Shown here one piece after another: positions 56,635 to 64,000 of a DNA stretch of 64,000 nucleotides. The translations under genes were made by a program, and so were the position numbers. The notes under the pieces were generated by a model. That model searched no databases and was not told the origin of the DNA. It worked only from the letters and a program-made list of their open reading frames with translations. This DNA is from DASXYG01 sp036502625 (GTDB lineage: Bacteria > Actinomycetota > Actinomycetes > Streptosporangiales > Streptosporangiaceae), in assembly GCA_036502625.1 (NCBI GenBank), contig DASXYG010000098.1, forward strand, positions 1 to 64,000. The letters are read 5' to 3'. How positions within the stretch are numbered: the first letter of the stretch is position 1; every line of letters starts with the position of its first letter.

Positions 56635-56649
56635 GCGCCCGCGGGGCGC
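56635..56649 (-). terminator. Short hairpin after the M56 gene
   Basis: GCGCCC and GGGCGC form a 6-bp stem with a GCG loop, nine bases past the M56 stop. It is weak, with no T-run. Confidence 0.35.
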
Positions 56650-56657
56650 GGCCGTGT

Positions 56658-57566
56658 CTAGAGCGGCACGCAGAGCAGCAGGACCGGCACGGTGAGCAGC
56701 GAGACCGCGGCGATCAGCGCGGTGAGCCTGGCCCGCGCGGGCAGCGACGGCGCGGGGCGCAGCAGCCGGTTGACCCGCAGGACGACCTCGCCGCCGCCGA
56801 CGCCGAGCGCGCCGCAGGGTGTGCCGCCGCCGGCGGCGCCGATGCGCAGCAGCGCGGTGGCCAGCGGGCGGCGGGCGCCGCGCGCGGCACCGTCGTCGGC
56901 GCTCATCTCGACGAGCAGCCCGACCGAGCGCTCGGCGTCGCCGGCGACCTGCGAGCTGGGCAGCATGCGGCGCAGCGCGTTGAACGGGAGCAGCACGAGG
57001 TCGTGGCGCCAGCGCGCGTGGGTGCGCTCGTGCGCGAGGACGGCGGCCAGCTCCGCGTGGTCGAGCAGCCTGAGGGCGCCCGCGCTGACGACGACCTGGG
57101 CGCGTACGCCCGGCACGCAGTAGGCGGTGGCCGCCGGGTGGTCGACGATGAGCGCGCCGGGGACGTCCGGGTCGCCGTGGCCGACCAGCGCGAGCAGGGT
57201 GCGGTGTCGGCGGCGGGCGCGGATGACCTCGACACCGGCTGCGGCCACCATGAACAGCAGCACGCCGCCGAGCACCAGGCCGGCGATGGTCACGCCGAGG
57301 TGGAACCACCCGAGCTTCTGGACGGCGCGGTGGTGGGCGACGTCGATCAGGAGGTCGATGCCGCCCCAGGCGACGCCCCGGCCGTACGGGCTCAGGCCGA
57401 AGCCGAGGAGGGTGCCGATCGCGGCGACGCCCCAGGAGAGGCCGATCGCCTGCCAGAGGAGGATCGCGGTGCGCGGGCCGCGCCACGGCCAGTCGGCGCC
57501 GGCGAGCTCGATCGCCGCGACGACACAGCCGAAGCAGACGACGGCGAGAAGGGCCGCGGCGAACAT
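56658..57566 (-). CDS. M56-family membrane metallopeptidase
   Basis: A 302-residue BlaR1-like peptidase without a sensor domain. About four membrane helices are seen, the last near 280-300. The zinc motif HERTH (about 180-184) lies in AAVLAHERTHARWRHD. It starts one base inside the blaI stop (TGATG), so both are co-transcribed. It probably cleaves BlaI in response to an unknown signal. Confidence 0.9.
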   Translation of the reverse strand: MFAAALLAVVCFGCVVAAIELAGADWPWRGPRTAILLWQAIGLSWGVAAIGTLLGFGLSPYGRGVAWGGIDLLIDVAHHRAVQKLGWFHLGVTIAGLVLGGVLLFMVAAAGVEVIRARRRHRTLLALVGHGDPDVPGALIVDHPAATAYCVPGVRAQVVVSAGALRLLDHAELAAVLAHERTHARWRHDLVLLPFNALRRMLPSSQVAGDAERSVGLLVEMSADDGAARGARRPLATALLRIGAAGGGTPCGALGVGGGEVVLRVNRLLRPAPSLPARARLTALIAAVSLLTVPVLLLCVPL

Positions 57567-57931
57567 CAGCCCGCCCCGGTCTGCTCGATCTCGTCGAGCG
57601 CCTTGCGCAGCGCCTCCGCCTCGGGGTTGCCGACCGAGTGGGCGAAGTGCGTCAGCGCCGCGTCACGGTTTCCGGTCTGGGCGAGGGCGTCGAGCATCAG
57701 CTCCGTGACATACGCCTCCCGCGACGCGGCGGGGCGGTAGCGCCACGCGCGGCCGTCGCGCTCGCGCGCGACGAAGCCCTTCTTCGCGAGCCGATCCAAC
57801 ACGGTCATCACCGTCGTATGGGCGAGATCACGATCCGACAGGGCCCGGCCGACCTCGCGCACGGTCATGTAGGTGCGGTGTTCCCACAGAACATCCATCA
57901 CCGCACGCTCTAGGTCACCGAGCCGGTTCAT
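57566..57931 (-). CDS. BlaI/MecI/CopY-family repressor
   Basis: A 121-residue repressor. The winged helix (about 5-75) has the LGDLERAVMDVLWEH start and LAHTTVMTVLDRLAKKGFV recognition helix. The C-terminal part forms the dimer. A perfect palindrome upstream is a likely operator. With the adjoining M56 peptidase it forms a BlaI-BlaR-like pair. The targets beyond itself are unknown. Confidence 0.92.
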   Translation of the reverse strand: MNRLGDLERAVMDVLWEHRTYMTVREVGRALSDRDLAHTTVMTVLDRLAKKGFVARERDGRAWRYRPAASREAYVTELMLDALAQTGNRDAALTHFAHSVGNPEAEALRKALDEIEQTGAG

Positions 57932-57947
57932 GCATACACCCTATCCC

Positions 57948-57959
57948 GTAGTACTACGC
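57948..57959. promoter_or_regulatory. BlaI-type operator
   Basis: CGTAGTACTACG is a perfect 12-base palindrome 17 bases before the blaI start. It contains the TACTAC half-site of actinobacterial BlaI boxes. Autoregulation is inferred. Confidence 0.65.
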
Positions 57960-58036
57960 CAGGTCGTCGGGATACATCCTCTCCGAACCCCTGCGCACAC
58001 GGGCATCGGGGGTCGGTTTCCGGCCCGGACGCCGGG

Positions 58037-58396
58037 TCAGCCCGCCTGGATCAGCGAGCCTCCGGCCTGGTAGGCCTGGGTGAGCACACCGCGCAGCTCG
58101 TCGAGCTTGGAGCGGACCTTCGCGAAGCCGACCGCGCCGCCGGACATGCCGGTTGTGGCCAGCGTGAGTCCCACGCCGACGCTGCCGTCGGGCTGCGGCA
58201 CGATCTCGGCGACGTACTTGTAGTGGATGGCGAACGCCCCGAGGACCATCGCCTTGCCGCGGCTGCCCTTCTCCACGACCGCGCGGCCGTCGTTCTGCCA
58301 GGTGAAGCGGAAGCCCTGCGCGGTCAGCGCCTGCTCGAGCACGCCGCGCGCGTTCTCCGGCGACCCGGAGACCTGCAGTCGTACGGCATCGGCCAT
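58037..58396 (-). CDS. Hypothetical cytosolic protein
   Basis: A 119-residue protein without signal or membrane helices. It has the look of an alpha/beta domain, with GFRFTWQNDGRAVVEKGS and a Gly-rich middle (TTGMSGGAVGFAKV). No family is recognised. The ATG at 58396 follows AGGAG by six bases. It stands between the BlaI pair and a DUF1206 gene on the same strand. Confidence 0.75.
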   Translation of the reverse strand: MADAVRLQVSGSPENARGVLEQALTAQGFRFTWQNDGRAVVEKGSRGKAMVLGAFAIHYKYVAEIVPQPDGSVGVGLTLATTGMSGGAVGFAKVRSKLDELRGVLTQAYQAGGSLIQAG

Positions 58397-58490
58397 GGCG
58401 CACTCCTCGGATCACGGCCGAGCGGGCGGCCGGAAGCGGTCGTTGTGACGGACATGACCGTAATGGATTCCACGGCGGGATTCGCGCCGA

Positions 58491-59303
58491 TCAGGATGCT
58501 TCGCGGTACCACCACGCCTCACAGGCGCAGTACACACCGAAGAGCACCAGCCCGACGGCCATCAGCAGGAGGAGCCACGGACCGGCCGGAGTGTCGCGGA
58601 AGGTCTTGAGGGTGTCGTCCATGCCCTTGGCCTTGTCCGGGTCGAACGTGACGGCGGCGTAGCCAACGAACACGCCGACGCCGCCGAACACGATGCCGCG
58701 GGCGATGTTGCCGACGAGCCCGAGCGTGACCACGACCTTCCTCGTCGCCCGGCTCATCTCCCCGGAACGCAGGTGCTTCTCGAACATGCGGCGCGCGCCG
58801 TAGACGACGAACACGACACCGGTGACCACGATCGCCACACCGACGAGCCCGACGATGAACTGTCCGCCCGGCAGGGCCATCGCCTGGGCGGTGAGCGCCT
58901 GGGACTTCTTGTCGCTGGATGAGGAGCCGCCGCCGACGGCGGCGGAGACCACCGCGGCGCAGACCGCGGCGTACACGACGGCGCGGCCGGCGTTCAGCGC
59001 CCGGTCCATGGCCTTCGGCGAGCCCCACATGGCGGCGGTGACGCGCCAGATCACCAGCGCGACCAGGCCGAGGGCCATCACCCAGAGGAGCGCGTCTCCG
59101 GCCGGCCCGGCGGCCAGCGACTTCAGCGCACCACCCTCGTCGGCCTGCTCCCCCTGCCCTAAGGCGACCTGGATCGCCAGCACGCCGACCAGGACGTAGA
59201 TCACCCCGCGGCTGGCGAGCCCGCCCCTGGCCAGCACCTCCATGGTCTTGCTGTTGGCCGCCTGACGCCCCTTGCGGGCGGCCTGCTCTCCCGGACTCCG
59301 CAT
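58491..59303 (-). CDS. DUF1206 membrane protein
   Basis: A 270-residue protein with about six hydrophobic segments in three pairs, as in DUF1206 family members. Typical phrases are RGGLASRGVIYVLVGVLA and a later GIVFGGVGVFVGYAAV. I choose ATG 59303 because GGAGG lies eight bases upstream; a longer start at 59333 lacks a site. Function unknown. Confidence 0.88.
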   Translation of the reverse strand: MRSPGEQAARKGRQAANSKTMEVLARGGLASRGVIYVLVGVLAIQVALGQGEQADEGGALKSLAAGPAGDALLWVMALGLVALVIWRVTAAMWGSPKAMDRALNAGRAVVYAAVCAAVVSAAVGGGSSSSDKKSQALTAQAMALPGGQFIVGLVGVAIVVTGVVFVVYGARRMFEKHLRSGEMSRATRKVVVTLGLVGNIARGIVFGGVGVFVGYAAVTFDPDKAKGMDDTLKTFRDTPAGPWLLLLMAVGLVLFGVYCACEAWWYREAS

Positions 59304-59392
59304 GCGCCGCGCCTCCGATGGTCTCGCCGACATGTCACTGGTAGCCCGGACGGGGCAGGACAATCGCCGGTGAACCGATCGGAAGGGATCGC

Positions 59393-59917
59393 ATGCGCAT
59401 CGAACTCGTCAACGGCGACATCACCGTGCAGCGCGTGGACGCGGTCGTGAACGCGGCCAACTCCGGGCTGCTCGGCGGCGGCGGTGTCGACGGCGCGATC
59501 CACCGGCGCGGCGGCCGCGCGATCCTGGACGCCTGCCGTGCCCTGCGCGCCGGGTCGCTGCCGGACGGCCTGCCCACCGGCCAGGCGGTGGCCACCACGG
59601 CGGGGAACCTCGCCGCGCGCTGGGTGATCCACACGGTCGGCCCCGTCTACTCGCGCTCGGCCGACCGCTCGGACCTCCTGGCGTCCTGCTACCGGGAGTC
59701 GTTGCGCGTCGCCGACGAGCTGGGCGCCCGCAGCGTCGCGTTCCCCGCGGTTTCGGCCGGCATTTACGGCTGGCCGCTCGACGACGCGGCGCGCATCGCG
59801 GTCGCCACCGTCGCGGGCGCGCGCACATCGGTGGACGACGTCAGGTTCGTGCTGTTCGGCGACGCGGCGTACGACGCGTTCCGGCAGGCGCTCGCGGCCG
59901 TACGGGGCGAGGCCTAG
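59393..59917 (+). CDS. Macrodomain protein (O-acetyl-ADP-ribose deacetylase type)
   Basis: A 174-residue MacroD/YmdB-type macrodomain. The NAANSGLLGGGGVDGAIH loop and the substrate loop SAGIYGWP are intact. It should remove acetyl from O-acetyl-ADP-ribose or ADP-ribose from proteins. The ATG at 59393 has GGAAGGG upstream. It is divergent from the DUF1206 gene and precedes mshA. Confidence 0.92.
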   Translation: MRIELVNGDITVQRVDAVVNAANSGLLGGGGVDGAIHRRGGRAILDACRALRAGSLPDGLPTGQAVATTAGNLAARWVIHTVGPVYSRSADRSDLLASCYRESLRVADELGARSVAFPAVSAGIYGWPLDDAARIAVATVAGARTSVDDVRFVLFGDAAYDAFRQALAAVRGEA

Positions 59918-59989
59918 GACCCGGCCTTCGGCCGCTTTGGGAATGACGGCACACTTCTGCGGTGTTCGCAGGGTTTGGGAGGTGTGCCG

Positions 59990-61297
59990 GTGAATCTGGT
60001 GGACGACGCGTGGGGTGAGCGCACGCTGCCGCGCCGGGTCGCGGTGCTGACCGTGCACACCTCGCCGATGGACCAACCGGGCACCGGCCACGCCGGCGGC
60101 ATGAACGTCTACATCGCCGAGTCGGCGCGGCGGCTGGCCGAACGCGGCGTCGCCGTCGACGTCTACACCCGGGCCACCGGCCAGGACCAGCCGCCGGTCG
60201 TGCACGCCGCGCCCGGGGTGACCGTGCGCAACATCGTCGCCGGTCCGTTCGAGGCGCTCGACCGCGCCGACCTGGCCCGCCAGCTCTGCCCGTTCACGTT
60301 CGGCGTGCTGCGCGCCGAGGCCGGCCGCGACCCCGGCTACTACGACCTCGTGCACTCCCACTACTGGCTGGCCGGGCAGGTCGGGCGGCCCATCGCGCGC
60401 CGCTGGGGCGTGCCGCTCGTCCACACGATGCACACCATGGCGCGGGTGAAGAACGCCGCGCTGGCCACCGGCGACCGTCCGGAACCGGCCGAGCGCGTCA
60501 CCGCCGAGCAGCACGTCGTCGCGGACGCCGACCGGCTGGTGGCCAACACCCACGCCGAGGCGCGCGAGCTGGTGAGCCTGTACGACGCGGAGCCGTCGCG
60601 GGTCGCCGTCGTCCATCCCGGCGTGGACCTCGAGACGTTCCGGCCGGGCGACCCCGCCGTCGCGCGCGCCAGGCTCGGGCTGCCGCGCGACGCCACGGTG
60701 CTGCTGTTCGTCGGCCGGGTGCAGCCGCACAAGGCGCCCGACGTCGTGCTGCGCGCCGCCGCCGAGCTGCTGCGCCGCGACCCGGCGCGCGCGGAGCGGC
60801 TGGTCGTCGCGGTCGTGGGCGGGCTCGCGGGCGACGCCTCGACGCGCCGCGACGAGTTGCACGGCCTGGCCGACCGGCTCGGCATCGCCGACCTCGTCCG
60901 TATGGTGCCGCCGTGCCCGCAGCCGCGGCTCGCCGACTGGTACCGCGCCGCGACGGCCACCGTCGTCCCGTCGCACAGCGAGTCGTTCGGCCTGGTCGCC
61001 GCGGAGTCCCAGGCGTGCGGCACCCCCGTGGTCGCGGCGAACGTGGGCGGGCTGCGCACGGTCGTCCGCCACGGCGAGACCGGCTGGCTGGTCGACGGCC
61101 ACGACCCGTCCGCGTACGCCGACGCCCTGGCCACCCTGGTCGACGCGCCGCGGCGCCGCGCGATGTTCGGAGCGACGGCGGTGCGGCACACCCGCGGCTT
61201 CGGCTGGGATGCCACCATTGACGGGCTGCTCGACGCCTACACCACCGCCATGACCGGCCCGGCGGCGACCGGCCTGCCGTCCGCGGCCTGCCGCTGA
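59990..61297 (+). CDS. mshA: D-inositol-3-phosphate glycosyltransferase MshA
   Basis: A 435-residue GT4 enzyme making the first mycothiol intermediate from UDP-GlcNAc and inositol-3-phosphate. Landmarks are HTSPMDQPGTGHAGGMNVYI at the N-terminus, VGRVQPHKAPDVVL at the sugar-nucleotide site, and PSHSESFGLVAAESQACG. I choose GTG 59990, seven bases after GGGAGG, over earlier in-frame TTG and GTG codons. Mycothiol supports actinobacterial redox homeostasis. ybjN and gpmA follow. Confidence 0.96.
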   Translation: MNLVDDAWGERTLPRRVAVLTVHTSPMDQPGTGHAGGMNVYIAESARRLAERGVAVDVYTRATGQDQPPVVHAAPGVTVRNIVAGPFEALDRADLARQLCPFTFGVLRAEAGRDPGYYDLVHSHYWLAGQVGRPIARRWGVPLVHTMHTMARVKNAALATGDRPEPAERVTAEQHVVADADRLVANTHAEARELVSLYDAEPSRVAVVHPGVDLETFRPGDPAVARARLGLPRDATVLLFVGRVQPHKAPDVVLRAAAELLRRDPARAERLVVAVVGGLAGDASTRRDELHGLADRLGIADLVRMVPPCPQPRLADWYRAATATVVPSHSESFGLVAAESQACGTPVVAANVGGLRTVVRHGETGWLVDGHDPSAYADALATLVDAPRRRAMFGATAVRHTRGFGWDATIDGLLDAYTTAMTGPAATGLPSAACR

Positions 61298-61338
61298 CCG
61301 GTCCGCAGATCCCGGAGGCTGTCATCGACCTCGACGCC

Positions 61339-61815
61339 ATGATCAAGGACGCGCTCGACGCCGCGGACCTCACGTACGAACGCCCGCGCCCCGGCGCGTA
61401 CCTCGTACGCCTGCCGGGCACGCACAAGCTCGCCACCATGACGTGGCTCATCGTCGGCGACCACAGCCTGCACATCGAGGCGTTCTTCTGCCGCCAGCCG
61501 GACGAGAACCACGCCGAGTTCTACCGCTACCTGCTGGAGCGCAACGGCTCCATGTACGCCGTGGCGTTCACCCTCGACTCCGTGGGCGACGTCTACATCG
61601 TGGGCCGCGCCGCGCTGACGGGGCTGGACGCCGACGAGATCGACCGGCTGCTCGGCTGCGTCCTGACGTACTCCGACGACAACTTCGACAAGGCGCTGGA
61701 GATCGGGTTCGCGAGCTCCATCCGCAAGGAGTGGGACTGGCGGGTCAAGCGCGGCGAGAGCCTGGCCAACCTCCAGGCCTTCGCCCGTTTCGCCGCGCCG
61801 GAGCACCGCCGCTAG
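61339..61815 (+). CDS. YbjN-domain protein
   Basis: A 158-residue YbjN/type III secretion chaperone-like fold. The sequence has an IEAFFCRQPDENHAEFYRYLL core and RKEWDWRVKRGESLANLQAF near the end. It matches the gene next to mshA in mycobacteria (Rv0487). A strong GGAGG lies at 61314-61318, 20 bases before the ATG at 61339. An in-frame ATC at 61324 stands at normal spacing, so the true start may be unusual. Confidence 0.85.
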   Translation: MIKDALDAADLTYERPRPGAYLVRLPGTHKLATMTWLIVGDHSLHIEAFFCRQPDENHAEFYRYLLERNGSMYAVAFTLDSVGDVYIVGRAALTGLDADEIDRLLGCVLTYSDDNFDKALEIGFASSIRKEWDWRVKRGESLANLQAFARFAAPEHRR

Positions 61816-61825
61816 GCTTCCCACC

Positions 61826-62572
61826 ATGGCGACCTTGGTACTACTGCGACACGGCGAGAGCGTCTGGAACGCGGAGGGGCTGTTCACCGGCTGGGTGGAC
61901 GTCGACCTGTCGCAGGCGGGCGAGGACGAGGCCACCAAGGGCGGCGAGCTGCTCGACGACGCCGGCCTGGTGCCCGACATCGTGCACACCTCCGTCCTCA
62001 AGCGCGCGATCCGCACCGCGAACATCGCCCTCGACATCGCCGACCTCCTGTGGCTGCCCGTACGCCGCACGTGGCGGCTGAACGAGCGCCACTACGGCGC
62101 CCTCCAGGGCAAGAACAAGGCGCAGACGCGCGACGAGTTCGGCGAGGAGCAGTTCATGCTGTGGCGCCGCTCGTACGACGTGCCGCCGCCGCCTCTGGCC
62201 GACGACGACCCCCTCTCCCAGTCCGGCGACCCCCGCTACGCGGGCCTCCCGTCCGAGCTGCTCCCCCGCACCGAGTGCCTGGCCGACGTCGTAGCCCGCC
62301 TCCTGCCGTACTGGTACGACGCGATCGTCCCCGACCTCGCCGCAGGCCGCACGGTCCTGGTAGCCGCCCACGGCAACTCCCTGCGCGCCCTGGTCAAGCA
62401 CCTGGACAACATCGACACCGACACGATCTCCCAGCTCAACATCCCAACCGGCATCCCCCTGATGTACGACCTGGACGACGACTTCAAGCCCCGCAAGACC
62501 GGCGGCGAATACCTAGACCCAGAAGCCGCCGCAGAAGCCATCGAGGCAGTCGCCAACCAGGGCAAGCGCTAG
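61826..62572 (+). CDS. gpmA: 2,3-bisphosphoglycerate-dependent phosphoglycerate mutase
   Basis: A 248-residue histidine-phosphatase enzyme of glycolysis. LLRHGESVWN carries the phospho-histidine, and ERHYGALQGKNK and AAHGNSLRALVKHL hold the other active-site residues. The ATG at 61826 has a poor ribosome site but lies 11 bases after ybjN. It is the last gene before the second repeat array. Confidence 0.96.
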   Translation: MATLVLLRHGESVWNAEGLFTGWVDVDLSQAGEDEATKGGELLDDAGLVPDIVHTSVLKRAIRTANIALDIADLLWLPVRRTWRLNERHYGALQGKNKAQTRDEFGEEQFMLWRRSYDVPPPPLADDDPLSQSGDPRYAGLPSELLPRTECLADVVARLLPYWYDAIVPDLAAGRTVLVAAHGNSLRALVKHLDNIDTDTISQLNIPTGIPLMYDLDDDFKPRKTGGEYLDPEAAAEAIEAVANQGKR

Positions 62573-64000
62573 CCTCTGCCCAGGCTCCCCCCGAGCAAGC
62601 CCAAAGGCCGCGCTCCGCGCGACAGCCCGAACGCAACCGGACTCCGCCCGGGCTGGGGCTAGGGCGGGGGCGCCACGCGAAAAGGCCGCGCTCCGCGCGA
62701 CTGCCTGCCCGCGACCTTGGGCACGCATTCTCGGGGCTGGGCCGCAGGGCTACGCCTCTAACGCACCATCCCCACGGCCACGACACAGGCGCAACCAGAC
62801 TCCGCCCGGGCCTGAGCCCGGGCAGGGCGCAACACGCGAAAAGGCCGCGCTCCGCGCGACAGCCCACCCGCGACCCCGGGCCAGCATTCCCGGGGCTGGG
62901 CCGCGGGGCTACCGCCCTCAGCACAGCGTCTCCGGGGCCAGAACACGCCACGCCCAAAGGCCGCGCTCCGCGCGACAGCCTGCCCGCGACCCCAGGCCAG
63001 CATTCCCGGGGCTGGGCCGCAGGGCTACGCCTCTAGCGCGCCATCCCCACGGCAGAACACCGCACAGGCGCAACCAGACTCGGCCCGGGGCAGGGCGCAA
63101 CACCCCCAAAGGCCGCGCTCCGCGCGACAGCCCACCCGCGACCCCGGGTCAGCATTCCCGGGGCTGGGCCGCAGAGCTACGCCTCTAACGCACCATCCCC
63201 ACGGCCACGACACAAGCGCAACCAGACTCCGCCCGGGGCAGGGCCTGAGCCTGGACAGGGCGCGACACGCCCAAAGGCCGCGCTCCGCGCGACTGCCTGC
63301 CCGCGACCCCGGGCCAGCATTCCCGGGGCTGGGCCGCAGGGCTACGCCTCTAACGCACCATCCCCACGGCCACGACACAGGCGCAACCGGTCCCAAGGCC
63401 CTGGGCACGTGACAGTCACCCGTATTCAGGGCTCAGGACTCAGGCTCAGGGCTCGGGCTCGGGCTCAGGCGGAGGGTGGCGCACCCGAGCGCGCCCGGCA
63501 AGGGCGGCAGCCTCGCGGCCCAACCACGAACAAGCTCACCGGAGAACGCGGGAAAGCGCGCGGAACGCGGCCTTTTCACGCGCGAGCCACCCGCCCCACA
63601 CAACCAAGGCGCGGCCCCGCGCGCCAGCCTCCCCGCGACCGTGGCCCTGCGTCCTCCGGGCCAGGCCGCCGCACGCAGCACAGCATCTCGGGGTCAGGGC
63701 AGGGCACGTGCAGAGGCCGCGCTCCGCGCGACAGCCCGCCCGCGACCCTGGCCCGGCGTTCTCGGGGCTGGGCCGCGAGGCTGCGCACTAAGCGCGGCCC
63801 GCTCCGGAGGGCACGCCGCAGGCGCAACCGGGTCCAGGGCTGGGACAGGGAGCGACCCGCGTCCGAGGTTGGGCATCGGGCAGGGCGCGCTACGCACAAC
63901 GGGCGCAACCGGGTCCAGGGCTTGGGGGGTGCGCCAGGGCGCGGACCCGTCCGGGGCTGGGACAGAGCGGAGGCGCAACCGGATCCAGGGCTGAGACAGG
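62573..64000. repeat. Gene-free GC-rich repeat array 2
   Basis: About 1.4 kb without a credible gene. Element A (core GGCCGCGCTCCGCGCG) starts near 62603, 62681, 62840, 62956, 63108, 63273 and 63713, with one inverted copy near 63555-63578. Element B (GGGCTGGGCCGC with a GGGCTACGCC tail) lies near 62733, 62892, 63016, 63157 and 63324, with a variant near 63763. A linker CGCAACCAGACTCCGCCCGG and CACCATCCCCACGGCCACGA recur. Spacing is irregular (about 80-165 bases). Open frames repeat phrases such as RAERGLWAC but shift frame between copies. The array continues to the window edge. Confidence 0.8.

Noticed and set aside
62484..63408. Repeated short proteins (RAERGLWAC phrases) on the minus strand of array 2
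   Set aside because: Frame shifts between copies, no ribosome sites, and the same phrases arise from element A in any open frame.
62573..64000. Possible CRISPR array
   Set aside because: Repeat spacing is irregular (about 80-165 bases), the sequence between copies is itself repeated, and no cas gene is present.

Overview
The window is chromosomal DNA from a high-GC actinomycete. GC content is about 70% or more by eye, GTG starts are frequent, and many gene pairs overlap by 4 bases (GTGA or ATGA). Markers confined to or typical of Actinomycetota are mshA (mycothiol), murT-gatD, a solitary groL under CIRCE control, an R2-like ligand-binding oxidase, IdeR, SenX3-RegX3, and an HbhA-like/DUF2516 pair. 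The style (many CGTACG palindromes, GC-rich intergenic repeat arrays) suggests Streptosporangiales, perhaps Thermomonosporaceae, but this is inference. I saw no rRNA, tRNA, insertion sequence, prophage or CRISPR array.

Layout. 1-10 kb: CIRCE-groL, a LURP-one/scramblase-like gene, R2lox, a GNAT enzyme, a CtpE-like P-type ATPase, a small cysteine protein under an SOS-like box, argS. 10-21 kb: a methyltransferase, IclR, a two-component pair whose 3' end has been tandemly duplicated, merR-hsp20, a thiolase, a DHA2 transporter fused to a winged helix, an acyl-CoA dehydrogenase. 21-22 kb: a gene-free repeat array. 22-31 kb: glyA behind a ZTP riboswitch, a hydrolase, a PAS-GAF-PP2C-ATPase stress sensor, ideR with a Fur/Zur-type box, a 1-kb strand-asymmetric gene-free block, an MFS exporter, pdxH, citrate synthase. 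31-45 kb: serC, thpR, phoU divergent from senX3-regX3 across a PHO-type box, a LysR-like/HerA-like ATPase pair, murT-gatD. 45-62.6 kb: small secreted and membrane proteins, a GIDE-domain protein, a ClpP homologue lacking its serine, nur-ygfZ with dtd opposite, asparaginase, a DUF2207 protein, a zinc peptidase, XRE-hbhA-DUF2516, BlaI-M56, a macrodomain protein, mshA-ybjN-gpmA. 62.6-64 kb: a second repeat array related to the first.

How the genes work together. Most are core genes in conserved actinobacterial neighbourhoods. Regulatory sites fit their neighbours: CIRCE for groL, a PHO box between phoU and senX3, a palindrome before the XRE gene, a BlaI-type box before blaI, a ZTP aptamer before glyA. 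The least explained elements are the two related repeat arrays, the LysR/HerA pair, the SOS-like box before the small cysteine protein, and the apparent excess of the palindrome CGTACG.
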